From: Symbiodinium natans
Lineage: Eukaryota; Sar; Dinophyceae; Suessiales; Symbiodiniaceae
Reading direction: 5' to 3'
Assembly: GCA_905221605.1 (NCBI GenBank)
Contig: CAJNDS010002398.1
Location: 146,501 to 210,500, forward strand
DNA: 64,000 bases
Shown: positions 47,523-58,180 of the stretch, in pieces
Numbering within the stretch: position 1 is the first letter of the stretch
Layout: each line of letters starts with the position of its first letter
The notes under the pieces: generated by a model
Told to the model about the DNA's origin: nothing
Seen by the model: the letters and a program-made list of their open reading frames with translations, nothing else
Database searches by the model: none
Made by a program: the position numbers and the translations under genes

Positions 47523-47983
47523 GTCTTGGTATGATGTTGGTTGCGACTTAGACTCCTTGTTTTGAGAGGGCCGGAGGCCGGCTGCTGTGGGTGGTGCATT
47601 GTGCACTGAGCCCCGAGCGACATGCAGTAGGAGAGCTGCTGATGGAAGCTCGCAAGAAACTTCATCTTGTGGAGCGGGATTAACGCCTGCGAACACACCG
47701 AAGAATATGGAGTGAACACGCACACTTTCCATCGTTCCATCGGAGTCCAGTCGAGTCCAAGCGACGCGCACCAAGAAGTCCTGCTCAGGTCAGCCGAGTT
47801 TGGGTCAGACTTCAAGAGTCACCTTTGCTCGGAACAACACCAAGGCGTTCCTATGCGTTCCTTCCAGCTCTAGGACAGCTCTCAAACACCCCGAAACCGA
47901 AAATCACCTTGCAACCACGCAAAACCGAGACAAACCGTCTCTAAAAACAAACTCTGCGCCCGGTACTGTTAACAAAAAATTAA

Positions 47984-48041
47984 TGTATGTATGTATATAT
48001 GTATGTATGTATGTACGCATGCATGCATGCAAGTATGTGTA

Positions 48042-48094
<53 letters not shown>

Positions 48095-48107
48095 CCCCCC
48101 CCCCCCC
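47984..48107. repeat. TGTA, then AT, then poly-C simple repeat
   Basis: TGTA/TGCA units, an AT run at 48047-48091, then a C-run at 48095-48107. A G-run of the opposite type follows at about 48173-48187. Confidence 0.95.
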
Positions 48108-48369
48108 TCTGGTACCTACCTCTTCTAAGGCATTCCTTCTGATAAACGTGTTGGTTTGAGGGTTGCCCGGGGGTGGGGGGGGGCGGGGGGCAATACTCAC
48201 GCGCCTGTACGATACACGTGCTAGTTTCAGGGTCGCGGGGTGGTGCCAATACTCGCACACCTGTGAAGATGCCAGGGAAAACTTTTCACGGAATCTTCAA
48301 TCTTCAAGCTTCAACCTGAAAAACTTCTGGAAAATCTGGGGGCTCTCAGGACGCCCCTCTTGAGGGCCT

Positions 48370-48720
48370 AGGAATATAGGTTTGCGGAAATGAAAGATTT
48401 GGAGAGTAGGGCTCGATTCTTGGGATTTGCGGGCTCTCCTAGGGCCTCTCCTCTGAGGATTTCAGGAACCCTCTTTAGGGCTCAGAGAACAGCATTAGGG
48501 AAAACAGTTTAGTGAACAGGATTTATGGAACAAAGTTTACAGTAGGGACCCGGCTCCTTATGATTTAGCGAAAAGGGGCTTAGGGTTTAGGCCCGCTCTC
48601 TAGTTAGTTAGTTAATAGGATTTGGGGAATACCAAAATTAGGGAGTAAGATTTGGGGATCCCGCTCTTTAGGATAGAGCGACAACATTTAGGCAATAGGG
48701 TTGGTTGTTTAGGACTCTCG
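48370..48720. repeat. Degenerate TTTAGGG-like tandem region
   Basis: Many words close to TTAGGG/TTTAGGG (CTTTAGGG, TTAGGGTTTAGG, ATTAGGGA, AATAGGGTT) are separated by 15-30 bases, with recurring GGATTTGGGGA and CGGCTC/CGCTCT blocks. It looks like an eroded tandem repeat of telomere class. Confidence 0.45.
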
Positions 48721-48787
48721 TCTTTATCGCGCCAGGCCGCGACGTTCAGCAGGGGAATGCAAATTGGCAGGTATGGGAAGGGGTTAG

Positions 48788-49361
<574 letters not shown>

Positions 49362-49365
49362 CACT

Positions 49366-49401
<36 letters not shown>

Positions 49402-49647
49402 GGAGAGAGTGAGAGACAGAGAGAAAGCGAGAGAGAGAGAAAGGGAAAGAGAGAGAGAGAAAGATAAAGAGAGTGTCAGAGTAAGAGGGAAAGCGAAGGG
49501 GAGAGAGGGAGAGTGAGCGTGAAAGTGGGAGAGAGAGAGAGGGAAAAAAGGATAGAGAGAGAGAAAGACAGAAAGACATACATAGAGACAGAGACAGGAG
49601 ACAGAGCCAAAAAGAAAGAGAGAGAGAGAGAGAGAGCGAGAGCGAGA
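49362..49647. repeat. GA-rich microsatellite
   Basis: About 285 bases of GAGA with AAAG and ACAG interruptions. It is the reverse-complement type of the CT array at 41.7 kb. Confidence 0.96.
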
Positions 49648-52600
49648 GAAGGGGGGCTGACAGCAAGCTTTAGGATCGGGGACGCTCCCCCCATTACCAA
49701 TACAGCATTCTCTACAGTCTAGAGCACACAAACTTCACACACTTCACCTTCACCTGGGGCAGGAACCGACACCATTGTGAATCTCACACTCGTAAAGTAC
49801 CTGCAATCGGGCTCGGCAAGGTCTAGATCCTTAGAGCAAGGTTTAGGGTTTAGGGAGATACAAGTATATCCAACCACAGACTCTGACAGTCGCAGGCCTT
49901 GAAAAATGTGTTCTGGATGGCTCGGCGGATGAAGGCGCGCAAAGCCATAAACTTTCCGTAGATCCGATGCATGATCGTCTTGATGTAATCCTGGCGAAAA
50001 TAACTCATCTCCAATGTCTCAAAGCAGCAGACAGGTTTCTGCAATCTCAAAGCATTGGTCCCGTTCTCGCGGGTCATCGGAGTCAAACAGCTCCAGCCTC
50101 CGAAAATATCACAATCGGACAAGCACAGCTGTGGTTGGGGTCCCGGAAAGTCTGCAAAGGTCTAAAGGATGCCCGCGCACATGTGTTGATGATGGCTGAG
50201 AGCCCGGCATCTGCGAGACAAAATTGGTGTCCAGGGAAAGCTTCGCCACCTGCGATCAGCAGTGGACCAGTGGAGTGCTGGTCCTGCTTGAACTAAGCCA
50301 TTCCCCCACTGGCTCCAAGCAAGACACCTTCGGATCGACTTCATTGGAGACGACCTCTGTGCGGCAGAAGTCTTTTCGGCAAACATGACTTTCGTCTACC
50401 CTGGTCCACCCACACTCACCCACACCGCCTCACTACAATGTCTCTTCAACACGAGCGGTGTGATGTGCGTTGGACTCAAAAAGCAAAGATTGCGCAAGCC
50501 ACTCAAGCCACCGACGCTCCAAAGTTGACAACTCGGACTGAGCCCCGGACGAAGCGAAGAAAGAATTCATAAACGATCTGCAGGTGCGGCCAAGTTTTTT
50601 CGAGCACAGGCTCCTCAACGCAGGCGGACAAGACGTTTGCAACACAGATTCACCGAACAAGCTACAACCACCCGTGGCCTCCTCATCAGGATCAGACAAA
50701 GACATCAAAGAGCGGTCCTGTGCGGGCGAGGGATTGGATAAACAGGTCTAAACCTATGCAGTCCAGGCGAAGATCTCAAAACCGACAAGAAGTCAAATTC
50801 ATGTATCACTCCTTCGGAGTTCTGTTGCAAGTCAATGTAGGAAATATCAACTGCGTTCAATTTCACAAGCAGGTGCAAGCCGTGCTGCAAGCCCTTCTTC
50901 TTCTACCGGCTGGGGGGGCCAGGAACAGCGGTAAAGCATGAGCTCGGTAGCCCACAACGAGTGTCACAAAATCTTACCCGCATCTACGACCTATAAGCCA
51001 CGCAGCAAGCTGATGGCCAAACGGGACATGTCACTCCTTACTTGGGTTGGCGGGTAGAACTCAATCAGCCAAAGTGAAATATCTACAACATTGCCCGACA
51101 AACATCATGTGAAACATGCTTGCCCAAAACTTCGTGGAGTTGAACATCGGCTTTGCGTCACTACAAAACGGCTTTGGTTTTCTCTAGACAGCTCTTTCTA
51201 TAAACAAATACCGCCACTTGTCCAAACACGGGTGCATGTTCCTTCGCCGGGAGTGCCCTAAAGATGTTCGAGGCGACCATCTTCACGATGTCCGGGATCA
51301 GGGACTCGTGGAAACAGCTCCGTGTGCTATTCACCTGGCATTGCCAGTCAGGAACACTGAAGTTGTATGAGCTGTTGCAACGCCGATTTTTGCAGCAATC
51401 GACATGAGATCAAACAGCTTAGCAGTTTAGCAAGTCAAGACCAGGCAGGCGAACATACTCGACGAGTTCAAGCAGCGTTTGTCTCTTGGCTTCCTTTGCT
51501 TTCATGTCGGTCCTCAGTCGGCACGACGGGTGTCCCAGGCGGCGTTCCAGTTCGAATGCCCACGAGGACATGCAAAAACTGAAGCCTGTTACTTGACTGG
51601 GCCATGTACTCAGAATTGAAGTCGAAGACCACGCAGCAGGCCTCTTCAGATTCACAATATACGGAGCGTCGAAACCACATCAAACCCACAAGGTGCCTGC
51701 AACTTTCGTTTGAAGAGCTCCGGCCGGTCACAAGGGCGCTCATCGTGGAGCTTGGGCCTCACATCTCGAAGAGGCTGTAAACGACCTCCCCATTGTAAGG
51801 GGCCTTCGGCCGCCTGGGGTCGTGCTTAAGGTGTACAGGGAGTAAGCTTAAAGTCACAAAGATGCCATGTTTTGGTTCGGCTGTGCATCTCACACACATC
51901 AACCCTCCCAGACTCAAGCCCTGGGACGCTGGCTGAATCCAACACGTGAGAGGATAAAAACAGTTAGAAGCATCAGCAAACTGCAAACCACAAGTCCCCT
52001 CCCTGGGCTGCACTGACCGAAACGGCACGTCCTAAGGAGGCTGCAGCGCGCTGAAGATCGCCTCTCCTTTTGCACCGCCTGCAGCAACGGCGAGCAAAAG
52101 CCATGTGTGTTTTGGTTCCCGGACGCATTACTAGTCTTGTGGATGGAAGGACTTCTCGCGCTCAAACATCGCGCACAATGCATGCAGACCACACAGCCAA
52201 AACTTGCCAACACTGTTCATCGCCAACTGCCTGGCCGCTGGCTGAGCGCCTGCGAATCTAAGACTTTCCAGTCGTCCGCACTGTGCAATACGCTTTGCAC
52301 TGTCGAGTGCATGCTCGTTGCTCATGGCAAACAACCAAGCTAGCATTAATGGAACAGCCAGTCAACTCCATCGCTTGCAAAAAGAATCGCCAACTGCAGT
52401 GCCTCAGGTGCAGAAGAAACCTCAAGCCAAAGCAAATCAGATGCAACCCTGGCTAGGATGAGCCGCTAACGGGACCAAACCTGAGGTAACGGCAGGCTCT
52501 GAAGCCGGATGCTGAGATTCCTGATCGTTGCACGACGCTTCATTTTGAGAACTATTGCATTCATTGCATGCCATGTAAGAACGCCTCGAACAAACATTGT

Positions 52601-53140
52601 CCATTCAAAATGCTGCGAAGCCGAACTGCAAGGCATTTGCCTCATTGTTGATCCGGCGCTTGACGGTCTGGATCCCCTTCATGGCCACACGCTGCCCAGT
52701 GGCCTGCAACTCATGAGAAAGATCAACAAATCCCAATGACCGACTGCGCCATGCATCCCACTGGTCATGCCAAAACTGAGCCTTGTCCCACTCACGTTGG
52801 GAGCGACATGTTTGGGAAACCGACAAGCTTGGAAAACGGCGGCAGGCAACAGGCAATGTCAACTAGTAGCCAGCAAAAAATAAATGTATGTCATGCATAC
52901 AGCAAACTGACTCCTCCAATCGCATGTGCCGAATTGATCCATCCCACAGCCTTGCCCGTCATCTTTTGCTTCCGTATTCAAAGCATCAATGCAAAATGAT
53001 CAATCCAAAGTAAAATCAATCCAGCGAAATATGACTCGACATGGACATTTGCGCCTCAATGCAATAAAAAAATGCGACACTTGCTCAATTCCCGGCACGA
53101 CGCACAAAGAAGGCACACATGCGCAAGATTCAACGAAGCA
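49648..53140. other. No gene recognised
   Basis: Only short ORFs with no known motif on either strand. Confidence 0.4.
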
Positions 53141-53142
53141 AC

Positions 53143-53193
<51 letters not shown>

Positions 53194-53210
53194 CGACGAC
53201 GACGACGACA
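53141..53210. repeat. CGA trinucleotide repeat
   Basis: About 23 CGA/GAC triplets with one TGA interruption. A diverged ACN-triplet tract lies at about 53353-53403. Confidence 0.96.
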
Positions 53211-53848
53211 CGTACAAAAAACTCCTTCTAACTGTAGACTTGCCAACTTGAGAACAGTCTCGAGCGTCAAGATTGGTCCTTGCACCAAGCAGAAAATCTG
53301 ACAACAGAAAGTTGTGGAACCTGCTACCAATAGGAAAAGGTGTTGGCACAGCCACGACGACTACTATGACTGCTACCACGACTACCATTACCACGACCAC
53401 CACCGGCTACCACGACCCAAGGACAACTGCGAAGTCACTCGCGCGCGTGCGGCGCCTGGCTACTTCTAAGGGTGTGAATGAACTTACTGCACGCTCAAAT
53501 CCTTACCAGCTGAGAAGTTGAAGGTTCTGCTTTGTTGGGTTCCCTGCAGCGGCTAGCAGGAGGCCAGGCCATCAGTCTTGAGGCCTGTGAGGCCTCTGGC
53601 TCCCTGAAAAATGGCATTGGAAGGTCTTGAGCGCAAGCTGCCGTCGAGCCCAGCGGCCTGCAAGCGGCCTGGGAGCCCTGCGGTGTGGTGATAAGGCGTG
53701 GTGTCACCTAACCGGCCGGGTGCTGTGGGAGTGTTCCTGGTGGGGGCGAGCATGACCCAGTCCCGCCACTAGTATCCCATGCCCTGGCCAGGGTTACGGA
53801 TCCGGCTGTCAAGATCCGAGGATTGGTCCCAGTTGACCGGGCGCGTGA

Positions 53849-54307
53849 CTAGTTTTGACAAATCTGGCGCGAAAGGACAGCCAGCAACCACCGCAATATG
53901 CGGCCACTGCACCATGGGACGGTTCTAGAAGGGGGCTTTGTCCCTCGACGTAGCATCATGCAGGGTGGTCCGCAACGAATCCCTGCAAGCCAACAAATCA
54001 CATGGCTCAGCCTTTGCTGGTGCTCACTTTTCGCCTCTGACCTGAACATCCAGCCTGGGTACTGTCGTCGTGGGTGAACGCGAAGTTCAAGAAGTTGGTC
54101 TCTGCACGGTTGTACGATCTTGGTGTCAGGCTTCTTAAGGGCACGAAAAGGCCCTCTCATGCCTCCCTCAGCGGCCTTTTCCAGCCATTGTTGGTATTCT
54201 TCCCGCTGCTCTTTGCGGTAGGCGGAATCCATCTCGTGGTTTTTCGCAAGGAGCAGCACACGGACGGCTGAGAAGGTGCTTGAGAAAAACCTTGAAGCCG
54301 GCCTCAC
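53849..54307 (-). pseudogene. Possible LINE-type retrotransposon ORF fragment
   Basis: A 152-codon minus-strand frame. Its middle part reads as a helical, charged stretch (E-Y-Q-Q-W-L-E-K-A) followed by G-G-M-R-G-P-F-R-A-L-K, then a further basic segment (H-P-R-R-Q). This order resembles the linker upstream of reverse transcriptase in dinoflagellate LINE-like ORFs, as I remember such proteins. No RT domain is found to its left, so if correct this is a short truncated relic. Without alignment the assignment stays weak. Confidence 0.3.
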
Positions 54308-54629
54308 TCAGGTATCCCGCCTGAGCGCTGTTTGCCCAACTTACTAGTCTTCGTCAGTACCCCGCATGCCCTCCCACGGGTGGTCATTCGCCGTGGAAGG
54401 GATCAGCGGTGTCTCTCCCTTTACGCCATCCGAGCACGTCTCAAGCTCTAGCCAGTGCATGAAACTGCCCCATGCAACATCAGCCGGGTCAGTGCTGGGA
54501 GGTTCACAGAGCATGCGTACAGAAGCAGGATTACGCGCAGGAGGGCTGGTTTATCCACAAGCATTCCTTTCAGAGACCATGTTATCTGTAGATTTGAGTA
54601 GATTTCACGGTTCTAGGCTCTACGGGGCA

Positions 54630-55372
54630 TAGATGAAAACAGATGCGCACGTATGCTTTGAAGCAAACTTGCACGACTGAAAAAAACACCCCCCCGTTTG
54701 CACGCAAAATGCTCGCATCATGGTTTTCAAACATATACGTCCACTTTGAAGCAAGCTTAAAAAGCGGGGGGTTGCGGCCGCCCCCCCCCCATTTGCGCAC
54801 ACAATGCTGGCATCATGGTTTTCCAGCATGCTTTGAAGCAAGCTTGCAGGGAGTTGGGGTGGGGGCGCAGCCTGCCCCATTTGCACACACAATGCTGGCG
54901 TCATGGTTTTCGAACAAAAATCGTGTGCTTTGATGCAAGCTTGCACGATTTAAACAAGCAGGGGGGCTGAGGGGCGCAGCCTCCCCCCATTTGCACACAC
55001 ACACACACAATGTTGACATCATGGTTTTCCAACATATACGCGTGCATTGAAGCAAGTTTGGACGGGGCTGGGAGGGGGGGGGGGGCTTGCCCCATTTGCA
55101 CACACGATGCTGTCATCATGGTTTTCAAACATATACGTCTGCCTTGAGGCAACCTGGCACGATTTAAAACAAGCGGCGGGGTTGGGGGGACGCAGCCCCC
55201 CCACCCCTATTTGCAGAGACACTGTTGGCATCATGGTTTTCCAACATATACGCGTGCCTTGAAGCAAGCTTGCACGACTTACAAGCGGGGGGTTGGGGGC
55301 GCGCGGCCCCCCCCATTTGCTGCATACACACTGCTGGCATCATGGTTTTCAAACATAATATACGTGTGATTC
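54630..55372. repeat. Minisatellite of about 88-118 bp, seven copies
   Basis: Each unit has GCATCATGGTTTTC, AACATATACG, CTTTGAAGCAAGCTTGC, a G-run, a C-run and CATTTGCACACAC. The word TGGTTTTC occurs at 54721, 54816, 54904, 55022, 55119, 55234 and 55343, so spacing varies with the G/C-runs and with loss of the middle block. The paired G-run and C-run within a unit can fold back. Confidence 0.92.
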
Positions 55373-55429
55373 TAAGCTGTCACACGGTGCGTCTTCCAGG
55401 TTAGCGGGAAAACCGATTAGAAAAGTTAC

Positions 55430-55750
55430 TTTGCGAGAAAAGTGGCTTTTCGAGAAAAGTGGCTTTTCGAGAAAAGTGGCTTTTCGAGAAAAGTGGCTTT
55501 TCGCGGACGCGGCGCGCACCAACGCGCAAGAAAAGCCACTTTTCGCAAAAAGTTGCCTTTCGAGAAAAGTGGCTTTTCGAGAAAAGTGGCTTTTCGAGAA
55601 AAGTGGCTTTTCGCGGACACCGCGCGCTTCAACGCCGCGAGAAAAGTCACTTTTCGAGAAAAGTGGCTTTTCGAGAAAAGTGGCTTTTCGCGGACACCGT
55701 GCGCTCCAACGCCGCGAGAAAAGTCACTTTTCGCAAAAAGCGGCTTTTCT
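55430..55750. repeat. 17-bp CGAGAAAAGTGGCTTTT array with higher-order structure
   Basis: The 17 bp unit occurs in blocks of four, three and two copies. The blocks are separated by a GC-rich spacer (CGCGGACACCGCGCGC-type) starting at 55502, 55612 and 55689. Spacers are followed by an inverted or altered unit (AAGAAAAGCCACTTTTCG, GAGAAAAGTCACTTTTCG), so each block can form a hairpin with the next. The two spacings (110 and 77) differ by about two units. Confidence 0.92.
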
Positions 55751-55769
55751 AGATCGCTTACACCAAAAC

Positions 55770-56258
55770 GTTCTAGAAGCTATTTGGTCGCTGGCGCAAG
55801 CGGTTTGATGCAGTCTAGAGGATTTTGACCAAACTGCTCGCGCCGCAAAGGGTTTTGACCAAATAGCTGGTGTCAAAAATGTCCAAAACTGGCTGCGTTT
55901 CAAATGGCTCACACCCAAAAACCCGAAGATTATAGCGTGCTAGATGCTGTGTAGGGATTTAACCACATAGCTCGCGCCTGACCAAAGTAGCTTGCGCCGA
56001 CCCCTGTTTGTGCGAAAAAAGCGTGTCAAAACATTTCTGCGTTTTGGTTGCTCATACCAAGAAACCCTTAAGAACCCTTAAGAGCTATTTGGTCGCTGGC
56101 ACGTTTGATGCCGTTAAAGGGTTTTGACCAAATAGCTCGGTTTCAATGACTGGTGCCAAAGTGAGCTCACACCAAAAAAAGCCTTAAAATCATAACATGC
56201 TTGATGCTGATTAAAGGGTTCTAACCAAATAGCTCGCGCCTGATCAAAGAGCTCGCGC
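55770..56258. repeat. Diverged repeat built on GACCAAATAGCTCGCGCC and its inverse
   Basis: GCTATTTGGTCGCTGGC appears at about 55778 and 56087. The inverse word GACCAAATAGCT appears at about 55857 and 56137, with relatives AACCAAATAGCTCGCGCC and ACCACATAGCTCGCGCC. Between them AAAGGGTTTTGACC and TTGATGC recur. The units can pair as long imperfect hairpins. Confidence 0.8.
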
Positions 56259-56261
56259 CAC

Positions 56262-56440
56262 TTTTTTTTTTAAACGGGCACCTCTTTATACATCAGCAAC
56301 ACTGTAGGTCGGTCTTGTGGGACTCTCAACAAATGGTGAAACAGACGTCTACGCAGGCCGAACAGCGGCAAAAACAAACCAACGAGCAAACACAACTGAG
56401 ACAAAGAAGAAAAGGTTGAGTCAGTGAACCCCCCCTTTCT
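56262..56440. repeat. Left copy of edge repeat
   Basis: A T-run, then CCTCTTTATACATCAGC, GTAGGTCGGTCTTG and TGGTGAAACAG. About three quarters of positions agree with 62632-62715. Beyond that both copies are A/C-rich and align only loosely. Confidence 0.6.
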
Positions 56441-56556
56441 TAACTCACAAAGAAGACGATGTAGGATCCTTCCGAAGAAAATGCATAATGATCCCAGAAC
56501 TGAGCACATTTTGCAAAATGCGGAATAAGGCATCATAGGCGTGGAAAGTCACCACA

Positions 56557-58155
56557 ATGGCACTTCGAGAGAAGCTTGAGCTGCTGGCAAGTAAGTCTGT
56601 ACAAAGCAAACCGGCAGTGACACCACAAGAGACTCCAACCTGCGCATCCTCCAAGAACACCCAAAGGCAGGTGATCACGAGAGAAAAGGCAACTAGTGGT
56701 CACAGGTGCGCAAGTAGTTACACGCTGCGCGTGCATGACAATTACCAAATGGGCAGGCGCCTGAAGTTCAAACAGGATAAGTCAGCGGGCGCGGAAGATG
56801 CTCTGCATTGGCTCAGTCCCATCAAGTTCAATCTAATCAAAAAGTGTTTTTCTTCACGGTGCTTTGTTTGTGCCATTCCACAAACAAGCTGCCCTAGTTC
56901 TTGCTGCCAACGGATACAGCATTGAGGAAACATGTAGAGCCAGAATGAGTCACCCTATAGTTGAAGCTTACATCAGTTTGGCTAATGAAAAGCCCAATGA
57001 TCTTCAGGGTTTTAGCGACGTCTATACTAAAAGGCTGTTGCGGCCATTCCTGCAGATACTCAGTACAGTCTTCTGCTCAATATTGATTGCAATTGCGCTA
57101 AATGCCGGCAGCCTGAGCCGGTCGTTGCCTTGCCGCTACATTGTTTTAGCGATTCTCAACGGCAACCCAATCTACTTGCTGAGATTGGGCAGCTTATTGA
57201 ACTCGCTATCTCGCAGGTGCAGGAAAATTGCAGCCCTCGTAATGAGTCACGCTTCTTGCATATTAGAAGCCTTCCAAATTTCTTCTGTGTTCTGACACAG
57301 AAGGCCGAGGAAAACAAACTTGCTCTGATTTGCAAAAGCGAAGATGACCTCGATAAGTTCCTGGGCAGCACCATTCAGGTGTTACAGCAAACCTATCAGA
57401 TAATTGCGCTAGTGTTGCATGATCCTGTTGCGATGCACTATCTTGTTGCGCATCACGCCAAAGAACAACGAGGAGACTCCGTTTTCCTCTATGACTCGAT
57501 TCAGGGCGTTCAGAGTAGGGACATTTGGGCCACTCTCCTCAGCCGTCCTGAACTTCAAATTGAAGCCATCCATATCAGGAGCGGACACATCAATGCGCTT
57601 TATCCTGCGGTGGCATTGCTAAACTCCCTTCCTGAAATTATTAAGCACCATGCGGAACCTGAAGAAATAATGCTCCACCAGCCCAATAGCTCTCCTGTAC
57701 GGGAACCGGATCAGCATCCGACCCGAACTGCTTCAGCAGGCGAGGGCAATCCTGCCCTTGCTAGCTTGAGGGAAGCTGCGAATATCCATTATGAAAAAAC
57801 CCATACAATTGGAGAGGGGGAGAGTAAATCGCACATTTCTGATCAAGCTGATAAACGCAGTGACGCTGAACAGGGAAGTGAGGCCAATAGTGATCTTAGC
57901 AAACCTGTGCCTGGTGTACAGATTGTGCCCAAGCCCCTGTCCCAAAATGTTCCCAAAGTTGCGCCAAAGCCATTGGCTTTGGAAACCGGAGAGACCAGTC
58001 CTGGTCTTCCGAATTGTGTTCAGTCTACTCTTGGGGGTGAGATCAATCCTGATCTTGCCAGTCCTACTGGACTTGATTCTAGGGACTCTGGCCCCCGAAT
58101 AAAACAGGCTGAATTGATTCCGACGACCCACGAGGACAAAGAGACTAGTTACTAG
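56557..58155 (+). pseudogene. Frameshifted ORF upstream of the methyltransferase; weakly Ulp1/C48-like
   Basis: Coding seems to run in frame 1 from 56557 to about 56840, frame 2 from about 56840 to 57030, and frame 1 again to the stop at 58155. Both switches fall on short A-runs (56839-56843 and about 57029-57032). The combined length is about 530 residues. A C-N-C-A-K-C cluster lies near 57085. Around 57435-57520 the product reads H-Y-L-V-A-H-H then S-V-F-L-Y-D-S, like the catalytic His and Asp blocks of Ulp1/C48-type cysteine proteases. The position where the Cys would be expected (S-G-H-I-N-A-L-Y, about 57580) has none. The last 170 residues are disordered, rich in Pro, Ser, Glu and Lys. 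If the protease resemblance is real, the copy is inactive. It lies 25 bp before the methyltransferase ORF, on the same strand. Confidence 0.45.
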
Positions 58156-58180
58156 TTCTCGGCCCATTGTAAGTACACAC

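Noticed and set aside
54781-55370. G-runs as G-quadruplex or promoter elements
   Set aside because: They are single long runs within minisatellite units, not four spaced runs, and no gene follows.
55426-55828. ORFs with a repeated F-x-E-K-W-L-F peptide
   Set aside because: Open in all three frames because the 17 bp unit lacks stops; a repeat artefact.
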